Shown here piece after piece: positions 34,001 through 43,480 of a stretch of DNA of 64,000 nt (the stretch's first letter is position 1; each line of letters opens with the position of its first letter). A program made the translations under genes and the position numbers. The stretch is taken from positions 62,001-126,000 of the forward strand of contig NZ_FOKR01000009.1 of NCBI RefSeq assembly GCF_900112195.1, in the 5' to 3' direction. Origin of the DNA: Butyrivibrio sp. YAB3001 (lineage in GTDB: Bacteria; Bacillota; Clostridia; Lachnospirales; Lachnospiraceae). The notes under the pieces were generated by a model. It ran no database searches. It worked only from the letters and a program-made list of their open reading frames with translations, and was not told where the DNA came from.

Positions 34001-35533
34001 ATGGGAGAAACAGTTACGAAAAACGACGGGATCAACAGAGCAAAGCTTTATCAGCTGGTTCTTTTCCCACTGAACAATGGGGCGACAAATGTCTACTATG
34101 TTCTGGTACTTGCCTACATAGCAACATTTGGTTCAAACGTGCTTGGGCTTGGAGTTTTGTTTGCTTCAGTGATGGTTACGGGAATGAGGGTGTTTGATGC
34201 TTTTACAGACCCGATAATCGGAGCACTTATGGACAGGACCAACGGTAAGTTTGGTAAGTTCAGACCCTTTATGGTTATAGGAAATCTGATAATGGCACTC
34301 AGCATTATCACCATGTATGTGATAACACCGGGAATCCCGGAATCCATGATGGGACTTAGGTATGCAGCATTTGTAGGACTATATGCGATCTGGGTTATCG
34401 GATACACTTTCCAGACATCCTGCACAAGAGCCGGGCAGACAGTTCTTACTTCAGATCCTAATCAGAGACCACTGTTCACCATTTTCAATACAGTCGGATC
34501 TCTCGCCGGAATGGGTGTCATGCAGTTCCTTGCACCGATCATCAGGGCAAATGTTGCAGATTACTCTAAGGCAGAGTTTTACAAAGTTCTTACACCAATT
34601 GGAATTACGGTATCAATTCTTTTGACTATCCTTGCAATTATCGGTATCTGGGAAAAAGACCAGCCGAAGTACTTTGGAATCGGAGGCAGCAAGCAGGAAA
34701 AAGTAAAGATCTCCGAATACATCGAGATCATCAAAAACAACAGCCCTATGAAGAGGCTGATGATCGCAGGAGCAGGCTGCAAGCTGGCCCTTTCGATCGC
34801 AACAAACACTACGGTTTTGTGCATGCTCTACGGATCAATGATGGGCAACTATGATGGTCTTTACCTTCCGATGATGATAGTTGGTTATATTTTCTCGGTT
34901 CCTTTCTTTGTCCTTACAGTAAGGACCAGCCAGAAGAAGGGACAGAGAGCATCACTCCTTCGATATGTATCTCTGGCACTTATCTGCTATGTGGGAGTAC
35001 TTGTTCTTCTCCTTGCATGGAAGCTGGATGTACCGGCACTTAACCTTGTGCTTATATCAAACGGAAAATTCAGTATAAACCTTTATACGGTTTTATTCAT
35101 ATTATTCTTTGGAGTTGGCTATGGAGCTTATTACTCCACAGCAGATATGCCAATTCCAATGGTAGCTGACTGTTCAGACTATGAGACCTACAGATCCGGA
35201 AAATATATTCCGGGAATAATGGGAACTTTGTTCTCACTGGTAGATAAGCTTGTTTCTTCTTTATCTGCCACAGTTGTAGGAATAGCTGTAAGTCTTATCG
35301 GAATCAAGTCTCTTCCAACTGCAGAGACGCCCTTTGCACCGGGGATGAATGCAGTTGTTATCATACTTTTTTGCATAGTACCAATGATTGCATGGGTTAT
35401 CACGATCATAGCCATGAAGGGCTACATTCTCACAGGGGATGAGATGAAGAAGATCCAGGATGTCAACCAGAAGCGAAAAAAAGCCATTGCAGAAGGTATG
35501 AGTATCGAGAAGGCAATGAAAGAATTCACCTGA
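34001..35533 (+). CDS. GPH-family sugar:cation symporter
   Basis: 510-residue membrane transporter with about twelve hydrophobic segments. The early motif DAFTDPIIGALMDRTNGKFGKFRPF (about 62-86) is the hallmark of the glycoside-pentoside-hexuronide (MelB-like) family. MVADCSDYETYRSGKYIPGI (near 387) is the second conserved loop. It probably brings in an oligosaccharide or glycoside for the flanking GH2 and GH3 enzymes, with sodium or proton. It starts 33 bases after the GH2 stop. Confidence 0.92.
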   Translation: MGETVTKNDGINRAKLYQLVLFPLNNGATNVYYVLVLAYIATFGSNVLGLGVLFASVMVTGMRVFDAFTDPIIGALMDRTNGKFGKFRPFMVIGNLIMALSIITMYVITPGIPESMMGLRYAAFVGLYAIWVIGYTFQTSCTRAGQTVLTSDPNQRPLFTIFNTVGSLAGMGVMQFLAPIIRANVADYSKAEFYKVLTPIGITVSILLTILAIIGIWEKDQPKYFGIGGSKQEKVKISEYIEIIKNNSPMKRLMIAGAGCKLALSIATNTTVLCMLYGSMMGNYDGLYLPMMIVGYIFSVPFFVLTVRTSQKKGQRASLLRYVSLALICYVGVLVLLLAWKLDVPALNLVLISNGKFSINLYTVLFILFFGVGYGAYYSTADMPIPMVADCSDYETYRSGKYIPGIMGTLFSLVDKLVSSLSATVVGIAVSLIGIKSLPTAETPFAPGMNAVVIILFCIVPMIAWVITIIAMKGYILTGDEMKKIQDVNQKRKKAIAEGMSIEKAMKEFT

Positions 35534-35588
35534 TAAGTGAAATCAAAAGGCAATGGAAGAGTATAGAAAAAACCAGGAGGAAAAAACA

Positions 35589-38500
35589 TTGAAAAAGACA
35601 GGACTTTTCAGGGGCATGGCCGCTGTGACGACATTTCTTTTGTCTGTTTCCGTTATTGCGGGAAACACATTGGAGTCATTTGCATCTACTATTGACACTG
35701 CCCTTGGAACACAGAGTGAAATGATGGTAACAGATGACAAGGATGCCGTGTATGACAAGTTTGCACCACCGGCAAACCTGCTTAATGAGGATGGGACGGG
35801 CAATTCTCATGCACTCATTCAGGCAGCCATCGATCTTAACAGACAGCAGGCGGCAGAGGGATCAGTTCTTTTAAAGAACAACGGAGTACTTCCACTCGCA
35901 AGCGGATCTAACGTTTCATTATTCGGAATCCGCTCTCAGGTGCCAATCCTTGGATCAAGCTTTGGTGTTAAGGCTTGCGGAGGATTTATTAATCTTGATG
36001 AAGCACTTCAAAATAACGTTACAGATTTTGCAAATCATATCACAACTTCTCTTTCACAGAACTGGGCAACAGGCCAGGTTGAGAGAGGATATACAACTGA
36101 TGGATGGTCAGGAGACGAGTTTGAGTTTGACGGTGCAGGCTTCAAAGTAAATCCTACTATGACATCAATCTATACAAAGCTTAACGAGACTTATCTTCAC
36201 ACAGAAAATGCAGGCCCTTCCGAGGAGTATGATCCGGGTGAGCCATCTGTAAAAGAGATCGAGTCAGTAAATTCTTCTTACAAGGACAGCTTTGCAAAGT
36301 ATGGCGATGCAGCTATCGTTGTTATCGGAAGACCAAGCGCAGAGAGTGAAGACTATCTTCCGGGCGGAATTGTTTCAGGCCTTGGAGCAGAGGAGCCTCT
36401 TGCACTTACAACAAATGAAAAAGATATGATCGCTCTTGCAAAAGAGTGCAGTGACAAGGTTATCGTTCTTGTTAACAGCGCTTCTGCAGTAGAGATCGGA
36501 GATCTTAAGGGCGATGCGGATATTGATGCGATCCTCTGGATCGGTGCACCCGGCTCATATGGAATGCTCGGTGTTGCAGATATCCTTAGCGGAAAGGTAA
36601 GCCCTTCAGGCGGACTTGCAGATATTTTCCCTACATATAACCTTTCAGCACCTGCTATGCAGAACATGGGTAACTTCTCTTACAAGAATGCAGCTGATGT
36701 TATCACAAGAGAAAACAGCAGCAACTACATCATTGAGGCTGAAGGCATCTATGTTGGATACAGATATTACGAGACCAGATATTATGATGCTGTTCTTGGA
36801 CAGGGCAATGCTGCATCAAAGGCAGGAACCTATGCTTCAAAGGGCAACTGGAACTACGATGATGAAGTAGCGTACGGCTTTGGCTACGGTCTCTCATACA
36901 CTACATTTGATATGGAGTTCGACGGAGAGCCTGTAATCGAGGTTTCCAAGGAAGGCGATGTTACAACAGCTACTGCAACCTTCAATGTAAAGGTCACAAA
37001 TACAGGTAAGGTAGCAGGTAAAAAGAGCGTTCAAATCTACGGACAGGCTCCTTATGAGCAGGGTGGAATTGAAAAGAGTGCAATTGTCCTTCTTAACTAT
37101 GGCAAGACAAAAACTCTTCAGCCCGGCGAGTCAGAGACTGTTTCTGTAAAGGCTGATCTTCAGTACATTGCAACTTACGACAGCTCTTTTGACAACGGAG
37201 ACGGAACAAAGGGAACATATATCCTTGATCCCGGAACATACTATTTTGCATTCGGTAACGGTGCACATGATGCCCTCAACAACATCATGGCTCTTCAGAA
37301 TGTAGATACAGCAAGCCTTGTGGGCGAAGCTAATCCTGCATATGCATTCCAGACAGAGATCACAGAGGACGTCATTTCAAGAACTGCCTTTGCTTATTCA
37401 AAGACAGGAGACAAGATCTCTAACCAGCTTGATTATGCTGACTGGAACTATTTCCAGGACGGTGAGGTTACATACCTTAGCCGTGCTGACTGGGATAAGA
37501 CATATCCTAAGACTTACAGCGATATGACTCTTACAGACCAGGGACTTATCGATTACTTAAACGGTAAGTACTATACACTTAAGACAGATGATGATACATC
37601 AGACATCAAGTGGGGCGTTAACTCTGACCTCATGTTCTATGAGATGGCAGGCGCATCCTTTGACGATGAGAAGTGGAATGAGCTCCTTGATAAGATGACT
37701 CTTGAAGAGGCTCAGTATATTGCAACTTTTGGTGGCCCAAGTATTCCCGGAGCATCATCAATCGGAACTGTTGAAACTTACATGACAGAGAATGCCGGAA
37801 ACGGTATTGCGGTTAACCTCAATGCGTCAAAAGACACTGAGGCTCCATGGAACATCAAGAGCGATGATCCAAACGGAAACTGGCACCCTGAAGTATTCGG
37901 CAGCAGCCCTCTTACAGCAGCTGCATTTAACCCTGAACTTTCCTATGCTCTTGGTGAGTTCATCGGAATCGAGTCACTCTTTACAGGTATCCCGATCCTT
38001 TGGGGCCCTGGACTTAACACACACCGTCATGCATACAACGGACGTAACGGTGAGTACTATTCTGAGGATCCTATCCTTTCAGGATATACAGCAATGGAAT
38101 TTGCAATCGGAGCACTTAACTATGGTCTTATCGCAGCACCTAAGCACTATGCGTTCAACGACCAGGAGACTAACAGAGCAGGCGTTGCTCCTTTCATGAC
38201 AGAGCAGAGAGCCCGTGAAGTTGAGCTTAGAGCATACCAGATCGCATTCGAAGCAACAAAGTATGACACAGATTCTTATGACGCAGGTATGAGAGGCCTT
38301 ATGGTATCCTTCTCAAAGATCGGACCTGTTGAGTGTACAGTAAGTACAGGACTTATGACAGAAATCCTCAAGAAGGAGTGGGGCTTCACAGGATATGCAG
38401 TAACTGATATCTATGATGACTTTGATCTCTACACATCAGTTCTTACTTCAGGTGCAACCTGCTACGATACAAGAGGTATGTCAGGCTTCTATACAGATAC

Positions 38501-38792
38501 AACTCTTGACAGCCCTAGATTTGCAAACCAGGCTGACGGCGCAGCTATCAGTGCCACAGTATTTGCAGGTGATGCAAATGCTCAGCAGGCGGTAAAAGAG
38601 TCTGCACATAATGTACTTTATGCAATCGCATCCAGTAACCTTATGAACAGATACAATGCAACAACTCATGTAGTTAAGCTTAACACATGGTGGAGAACAG
38701 CATATAGAACAGCAATTGGAGTTTGCGCTGCTCTTACAGCTATCTTTGCTGTATTGTATATTCTTTCAAAGAGAAAAGAGAAGGAGGCGTAA
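35589..38792 (+). CDS. GH3 beta-glucosidase with swapped domain order, membrane-anchored
   Basis: 1067 residues from a TTG at 35589, chosen because AGGAGG stands 8 bases upstream; an in-frame ATG at 35553 contains that site. A membrane or signal segment (about 8-32) is followed by the GH3 C-terminal domain (EGSVLLKNNGVLPL onward), a fibronectin-III-like domain (about 455-575), then the GH3 TIM barrel with nucleophile Asp940 (YAVTDIYDD), and a C-terminal membrane segment with tail SKRKEKEA. The C-before-N order is known from Butyrivibrio and Ruminococcus beta-glucosidases. Both ends anchor it, so the enzyme faces outside. It cuts beta-glucosides or xylosides for uptake by the symporter. Confidence 0.9.
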   Translation: MKKTGLFRGMAAVTTFLLSVSVIAGNTLESFASTIDTALGTQSEMMVTDDKDAVYDKFAPPANLLNEDGTGNSHALIQAAIDLNRQQAAEGSVLLKNNGVLPLASGSNVSLFGIRSQVPILGSSFGVKACGGFINLDEALQNNVTDFANHITTSLSQNWATGQVERGYTTDGWSGDEFEFDGAGFKVNPTMTSIYTKLNETYLHTENAGPSEEYDPGEPSVKEIESVNSSYKDSFAKYGDAAIVVIGRPSAESEDYLPGGIVSGLGAEEPLALTTNEKDMIALAKECSDKVIVLVNSASAVEIGDLKGDADIDAILWIGAPGSYGMLGVADILSGKVSPSGGLADIFPTYNLSAPAMQNMGNFSYKNAADVITRENSSNYIIEAEGIYVGYRYYETRYYDAVLGQGNAASKAGTYASKGNWNYDDEVAYGFGYGLSYTTFDMEFDGEPVIEVSKEGDVTTATATFNVKVTNTGKVAGKKSVQIYGQAPYEQGGIEKSAIVLLNYGKTKTLQPGESETVSVKADLQYIATYDSSFDNGDGTKGTYILDPGTYYFAFGNGAHDALNNIMALQNVDTASLVGEANPAYAFQTEITEDVISRTAFAYSKTGDKISNQLDYADWNYFQDGEVTYLSRADWDKTYPKTYSDMTLTDQGLIDYLNGKYYTLKTDDDTSDIKWGVNSDLMFYEMAGASFDDEKWNELLDKMTLEEAQYIATFGGPSIPGASSIGTVETYMTENAGNGIAVNLNASKDTEAPWNIKSDDPNGNWHPEVFGSSPLTAAAFNPELSYALGEFIGIESLFTGIPILWGPGLNTHRHAYNGRNGEYYSEDPILSGYTAMEFAIGALNYGLIAAPKHYAFNDQETNRAGVAPFMTEQRAREVELRAYQIAFEATKYDTDSYDAGMRGLMVSFSKIGPVECTVSTGLMTEILKKEWGFTGYAVTDIYDDFDLYTSVLTSGATCYDTRGMSGFYTDTTLDSPRFANQADGAAISATVFAGDANAQQAVKESAHNVLYAIASSNLMNRYNATTHVVKLNTWWRTAYRTAIGVCAALTAIFAVLYILSKRKEKEA

Positions 38793-38794
38793 TA

Positions 38795-39241
38795 ATGGCA
38801 GACTTTATGAAAAAGCAGAGCGTTGGAGCTTACTTTAATATAATTGCAGCAGTACTCGGCGTTGTCGGAATTGTTGCAGCTGCTATCTGCAGCAATATGA
38901 CAGTTACCTATGCACTTGGCAATCTTGGAACAGTTATAGCACTTGGATGTAGCGGAATTGTTTTGGCAGTTCTTGCGGTAGTACTTCCAAATAAGTTTGG
39001 AAACCATGATATTCTTGGCACTATTTCAGTTTTGGGAGCGATAGCTCTTTTCACTACAGCCTTTGGAAAAATCCTTTCAGAGAGAATCCTTCTCATCGCA
39101 GGACTTTTCAGCTACGACTCAGTTAATACTGTAGGCTGGCAGGTATTTAGCGTAACAGTAGTTGCATTTGCAGGTTTCATTGTGGGAGCGCTTGTTCTTA
39201 TAATCGGTGCCTTCACCCGTTCTGTAAAGGAAAACGCATAA
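38795..39241 (+). CDS. Four-pass membrane protein partnered with the GH3 enzyme
   Basis: 148 residues from the ATG at 38795, 2 bases after the GH3 stop, with AAGGAGG upstream inside the GH3 gene. Hydrophobic segments lie at about 11-32, 38-60, 67-88 and 115-142. The tight coupling suggests it acts with the anchored GH3 enzyme, for instance as its membrane partner. No known family motif. A strong terminator follows. Confidence 0.75.
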   Translation: MADFMKKQSVGAYFNIIAAVLGVVGIVAAAICSNMTVTYALGNLGTVIALGCSGIVLAVLAVVLPNKFGNHDILGTISVLGAIALFTTAFGKILSERILLIAGLFSYDSVNTVGWQVFSVTVVAFAGFIVGALVLIIGAFTRSVKENA

Positions 39242-39270
39242 TTTGTACAAGATAATAATTCTTGAGGAAG

Positions 39271-39297
39271 ACTCCCGGCAGCTGCCGGGAGTTTTTT
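39271..39297 (+). terminator. Terminator of the sugar operon
   Basis: ACTCCCGGCA and its complement form a perfect 10-base stem with almost no loop (the sequence is a palindrome), then six T. Confidence 0.9.
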
Positions 39298-39428
39298 GAT
39301 CGTATAGGAAATTGCTCCGCAAATCCCTATACGATCAAAAACGCTCCGCTATGGATGCGCAACTCGCGGAAATGAAAGTATTGCTTACGCAATCCGCTCG
39401 TGCGCGAAAGAGTCGCGAGCGACTCTTT
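39298..39428. repeat. Structured intergenic repeat with three stem-loops
   Basis: First hairpin GATCGTATAGG (39298-39308) with CCTATACGATC (39326-39336). Second is an imperfect GCGCAACTCGCGGA-type arm with TCCGCTCGTGCGC. Third is a perfect 10-base AAAGAGTCGC/GCGACTCTTT (39407-39428). Bases 39331-39360 match 57920-57949 at about 24 of 30 positions, so at least part of it is a dispersed repeat. Confidence 0.6.
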
Positions 39429-39469
39429 GTTCCATATAATAAAAGATATAAAAATTGTGCAAGATTATG

Positions 39470-39522
39470 TTGACAACAATCGTAATTTATGAGAATATGG
39501 ATGGGCGTTAGCAAATGCTAAC
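39470..39522 (+). promoter_or_regulatory. Promoter and palindromic operator of the siderophore ABC operon
   Basis: TTGACA at 39470-39475 with a poor -10 (GAATAT, 39493-39498) 17 bases on. The perfect 7-2-7 palindrome GTTAGCA-AA-TGCTAAC lies at 39507-39522, at or just after the expected start of transcription. The TTAG/CTAA arms recall DtxR/IdeR-type iron boxes, which would suit an iron-uptake operon; this assignment is inference. Confidence 0.55.
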
Positions 39523-39539
39523 AAGAGAGGAGCTTATTC

Positions 39540-40655
39540 ATGAAGAAGAAATTATTATCTACAATTATGGCAGCAGTTATGGGTTTATCAGTAGTGGCTT
39601 GCGGAGCTTCAAATGAGACACAGACTGCCTCAAATTCAGTTAATACAGAGACAGAAGTAAATTCAGAAACAGAGGTAAAATCAGAGACAGCTGAGGGTAA
39701 GGCAACAGAGGATGCTTCTACAGACGAGATTTCAGCATCTGAGGATGTTTTCCCGCTCACTATCACACACGGCCTTGGCGAGACTGTTATTGAGTCAAAG
39801 CCTGAGAATGTTGTGGCAATTGCGTGGGGCAACCCCGATGTACCTCTTGCTCTTGGAGTTATGCCGGTTGGAATTTCAGAGGCCAATTTTGGACCAAGAG
39901 ATGAGAATGGACTTCTTGCATGGACTGCCAAGGCTTTTGAGGATGCAGGCGTAAAGCCGAATGTATTTGATGATACAGACGGATGGGATTATGAGGCAAT
40001 TTCAGATTGTGCTCCTGATGTGATCCTTGCAGCTTATTCAGGACTTAGTCAGGAAGAGTATGACAGATTATCAGAGATAGCACCTGTTGTTGCTTACCCT
40101 GAGATTGCATGGTCCACAACCTGGCAGGAAGAGACAGTAAATGATGCCATTGCACTTGGCATGGAGAAAGAGGGCAGAGAACTGGTTGAAGATACAGAGA
40201 AGCTCATTGCTGATAAACTTTCTCAGTATCCCGAGCTCGAAGGCAAGAGAGTTGCTTTCTTCTGGCTTTCAGAGGATGACCTTGGAACCTTCTACATTTA
40301 CACAAGCAATGATCCAAGAGCTGCCTTCCTTTCAGACCTTGGATTTGTAACACCTGACAGCGTAAAGAGCCTTATCACAAGTGATCAGGATTTCTCAATC
40401 ACAGTAAGTGCTGAGAATGCAGATCTTTTGACTGATGTAGATATCATCATCACTTACGGAACAGAGTCACTTGTAGATGCAATGCAGGCCGACGGAAGAT
40501 TTGCAAACATTCCGGCTGTGAAGAACGGAGCATTTGTGCTTCTCGATTCAAATGATGTTCTTGCAGCAGCCAGCACACCAACAGTTCTTTCCATTCCTTA
40601 TGCAATTGATGACTATTTGAAAGCGCTTAATGATGCAGCAGAAAAAATTCAGTAA
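39540..40655 (+). CDS. Iron-siderophore-type ABC substrate-binding lipoprotein
   Basis: Catches an iron chelate outside the membrane and hands it to the permeases. 371 residues with a lipoprotein signal (VVACG, Cys21), a low-complexity Thr/Glu spacer to about residue 70, then the FepB/FhuD-type fold: PLTITHGLGETVIESKPENVVAIAWGN, PDVILAAYSGLSQEEYDRLSEIAPVVAY and DDYLKAL at the end. GAGAGGAG precedes the ATG. It is the first of four genes (binding protein, two permeases, ATPase). The true ligand is unknown. Confidence 0.9.
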   Translation: MKKKLLSTIMAAVMGLSVVACGASNETQTASNSVNTETEVNSETEVKSETAEGKATEDASTDEISASEDVFPLTITHGLGETVIESKPENVVAIAWGNPDVPLALGVMPVGISEANFGPRDENGLLAWTAKAFEDAGVKPNVFDDTDGWDYEAISDCAPDVILAAYSGLSQEEYDRLSEIAPVVAYPEIAWSTTWQEETVNDAIALGMEKEGRELVEDTEKLIADKLSQYPELEGKRVAFFWLSEDDLGTFYIYTSNDPRAAFLSDLGFVTPDSVKSLITSDQDFSITVSAENADLLTDVDIIITYGTESLVDAMQADGRFANIPAVKNGAFVLLDSNDVLAAASTPTVLSIPYAIDDYLKALNDAAEKIQ

Positions 40656-41646
40656 TTACAAGTTAATAACAGGGCTGGTGGTGGAGATCGCCTTCGTGCT
40701 TTTGGGAGTTTTTCTCTAAATATCCTATGGCAGCAAGAGCATTCCTTTTTCGGATGTGACGGGCTTTTTTACAGGGGCACTTACAGATGACTTCATTTCA
40801 GCAGTTATCTCAGCCAGAATACCCAGAACAGTTTTTGGGCTTCTGGCCGGTGCTGCGCTTGGGGTATCGGGAGCACTGATGCAGGCTATCACCAGGAATC
40901 CTATTGCTGACCCAAGTATCCTGGGAGTCAACACCGGGGCTTCGCTTCTTGTGGTGATCGGGATAGCATATCTTAATATTTCCTCCGGAATAAAGCTTAT
41001 CGGACTTTCTTTTACAGGAGCGCTGCTTACAGCTCTTTTTGTATACGGGATTGCATCAGTGGGCTATGGCGGTGCAAACTCGATAAAACTTGCCCTGGCG
41101 GGAGCTGCGGTATCAACAGCTCTTGGAGCGCTGGTAAACACCATTATGCTTCCTGATTCACAGGTCATGAAGGAGTTCAGATTCTGGCAGGTGGGCAGCA
41201 TAAGCGGAGCTACCTGGGATGATGTAAGGCTGCTTATTCCGTTTTTTGTTGTCGGTGCAGGGTGTGCACTTCTTTGCGCATCCCCTTTAAATGCACTGGC
41301 TCTTGGAGATGAGATGGCTGTATCCCTTGGGGTAAAGGTTGGACAGATAAGGCTGTTTACTGCGTTTGCAGGAGTGCTTTTATGCGCGTCAGTTACTGCT
41401 CTTGCAGGACCTATCGGCTTTGTGGGACTTATGCTTCCACATGTTTGCAGGCAGCTTTTTGACAATGATCTGAGAATAATAATTCCAATGTCCATGATCG
41501 GAGGAGCAGGTCTTTTAACCTTTTCCGATGTACTTGGAAGAATACTGGGAAGACCCGGGGAGCTTGAGGTTGGAATTATTACTGCAATAGTCGGCGCTCC
41601 GGTATTTATCTGGATCGTTTGGAAGACAAAGGCAAAAGGTATATGA
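40633..41646 (+). pseudogene. FecCD-type permease with an in-frame TAA in the first membrane segment
   Basis: First permease of the iron-chelate ABC transporter. The frame starts inside the end of the binding-protein gene (ATG at 40630 or 40633) and reads a normal first membrane segment, ITGLVVEIAFVLLGVFL. It then meets TAA at 40717-40719, and goes on ISYGSKSIPFSDVTGFF in perfect register with FecCD proteins. Total span is 338 codons, the family's usual length. A single change from a sense codon such as TCA would explain it. A GTG at 40756 could restart translation without the first segment. It may be a real mutation, a sequencing error or a decayed gene. The rest (ARIPRTVFGLLAGAALGVSGALMQ...) looks intact. 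Confidence 0.75.
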
Positions 41647-42677
41647 CAAATTCAATAGATAATGATTTAAGAAAAATATATAAAAAGCATGACGTTCAGA
41701 ACGCCTTTTGCATCGTGGCTCTTGTTGTCATCATCGGCATCCTTTCAGTGTTTATGATGACTCTTGGCAATACTGATTATTCGTTAAAAGAGGTGTTTGG
41801 ATACCTGTTTAGTAATGAAACAAAAGGAGCTGCATATACCATAAAAACCTTGAGGCTTCCAAGAATGCTGGTAGGCGGTTTTGCGGGATTTGCTTTTGGC
41901 ATTTCAGGATTTACTTTTCAAAATCTGTTAAGAAATCCTCTTGCTTCTCCGGATATTATAGGAGTTACGGCAGAATCCTCTGCGGCAGCTGTTTTCTGCA
42001 TTTTGATCCTTGGAATATCCGGTGCGGCTGCTTCCTTTTTTGCCGTGGCAGCAGGACTTATCATAACTACACTGATATTTCTTTTATCAGGAAAAGGACA
42101 TGCATTCTCAAGCAGGATGATCCTCATAGGAATCGGAATGCAGGCGGTTTTGAATGCACTGATATCATGGATGCTGCTGGTGGGCTCAGAGTATGATGTA
42201 GGAACTGCGCTCAGATGGCTTCGCGGAAGTCTTAATCTTGTGCAGATGAGTGATGTTCCGGTAATTGTGACAGTGACTGTTATTTGCAGCGGACTGCTTC
42301 TTATATGTAACAGATACCTTCGTATGATGCAGCTTGGTGACGAATATGCAACGACACTCGGAGTACCGATGACAGCAGTAAGAGTATGCTGTATGGTCTG
42401 CGCGCTTGTGCTTAGTGCAACAGCGACAGCTGCCACAGGCCCGATCGCATCGGTTGCATTCTTATCAGGGCCGATTGCCCAGAAATGCACCAGGAACGGC
42501 AAAAATGCCATGGCTGTTGCAGGCCTTGTGGGAACGATACTTGTTTTTGCATCAGAACTTGTCAGCAAGAACGTTTTTGAGACGAAGTACCCTGTTGGTG
42601 TTATAACAGGACTTTTAGGGGCACCGTATCTTCTTTTGTTACTGCTAAACCTGAACAGAAAGGGAGAAAAGATCTAA
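41643..42677 (+). CDS. FecCD-type permease, second subunit
   Basis: 344 residues from the ATG at 41643, which overlaps the previous stop (ATGA). About nine hydrophobic segments; the family motif RLPRMLVGGFAGFAFGISGFTFQNLLRNPLASPDIIGV (about 75-112) is complete. It pairs with the upstream permease to form the transmembrane channel for the iron chelate. Unlike its partner the frame is uninterrupted. Confidence 0.92.
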   Translation: MTNSIDNDLRKIYKKHDVQNAFCIVALVVIIGILSVFMMTLGNTDYSLKEVFGYLFSNETKGAAYTIKTLRLPRMLVGGFAGFAFGISGFTFQNLLRNPLASPDIIGVTAESSAAAVFCILILGISGAAASFFAVAAGLIITTLIFLLSGKGHAFSSRMILIGIGMQAVLNALISWMLLVGSEYDVGTALRWLRGSLNLVQMSDVPVIVTVTVICSGLLLICNRYLRMMQLGDEYATTLGVPMTAVRVCCMVCALVLSATATAATGPIASVAFLSGPIAQKCTRNGKNAMAVAGLVGTILVFASELVSKNVFETKYPVGVITGLLGAPYLLLLLLNLNRKGEKI

Positions 42678-43480
42678 TGGATGGATTTGCACTTAGTCAT
42701 GATTTCTGTGCCAAGAACATCAGCACGGGATATGAAGAAAAACTGATACTTGAGGATATGAACATTACCATCCCTGCCGGAAAGTTCAGTGTTTTGATCG
42801 GACCAAACGGCTGCGGAAAATCAACTTTATTAAAGAGCTTTGCACGTCTCTTAAAACCAAAGTGCGGAAACGTTCTTCTTGACGGAAAATCAATTTACGA
42901 ACTTCCAACCCAGCACCTGGCAAAGGAGATTGGGCTTCTTCCCCAGTCGCCGATTGTCCCTGCGGGCATAACAGTGGCAGACCTGGTTGCGCGAGGAAGA
43001 TTTCCTTATCAGAATCTTTTCGGGCAGCTGTCAAAGGCTGACTATGAGGCTATTGCCTGCGCTATGGAAGCAATGGGAATAGCGGAGCTTGCAGATAAGA
43101 GTGTGGATTCACTATCCGGCGGCCAGAGGCAGAGAGTATGGATTGCGCTGGTCCTTGCGCAGGACACAGATATCCTTCTTCTCGATGAGCCAACCACCTA
43201 CCTCGACATTGCATATCAGGTAGAGATCCTGGACTGCCTGGCAAAACTTAACAAATTAAAGAAGACCACAATAGTGGCCATCCTCCACGACATCAACCTA
43301 TCCATCAGATATGCTGACCACATCTTCGCTATGAAGAAAGGACAGCTCCTTGCAGAAGGAACTCCAAGAGACATCATCACAACCGATCTCATGAAAGAAG
43401 TCTACGGCATGGAGAGCTCCATCATCACCGATCCCGAAACCGGAGACCCCTACGTTATACCAAGGAGCAAAGCCGGCTGA
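42677..43480 (+). CDS. Iron-chelate ABC transporter ATPase
   Basis: 267 residues of the FecE/FhuC type. Walker A GPNGCGKST (near residue 39), Q-loop LLPQSPIVP, signature LSGGQRQRVW and Walker B DILLLDEPTTYLD, then the His switch in ILHDINL. It powers uptake through the two permeases. The ATG shares one base with the preceding stop (TAATG). A terminator follows about 35 bases on. Confidence 0.95.
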   Translation: MDGFALSHDFCAKNISTGYEEKLILEDMNITIPAGKFSVLIGPNGCGKSTLLKSFARLLKPKCGNVLLDGKSIYELPTQHLAKEIGLLPQSPIVPAGITVADLVARGRFPYQNLFGQLSKADYEAIACAMEAMGIAELADKSVDSLSGGQRQRVWIALVLAQDTDILLLDEPTTYLDIAYQVEILDCLAKLNKLKKTTIVAILHDINLSIRYADHIFAMKKGQLLAEGTPRDIITTDLMKEVYGMESSIITDPETGDPYVIPRSKAG

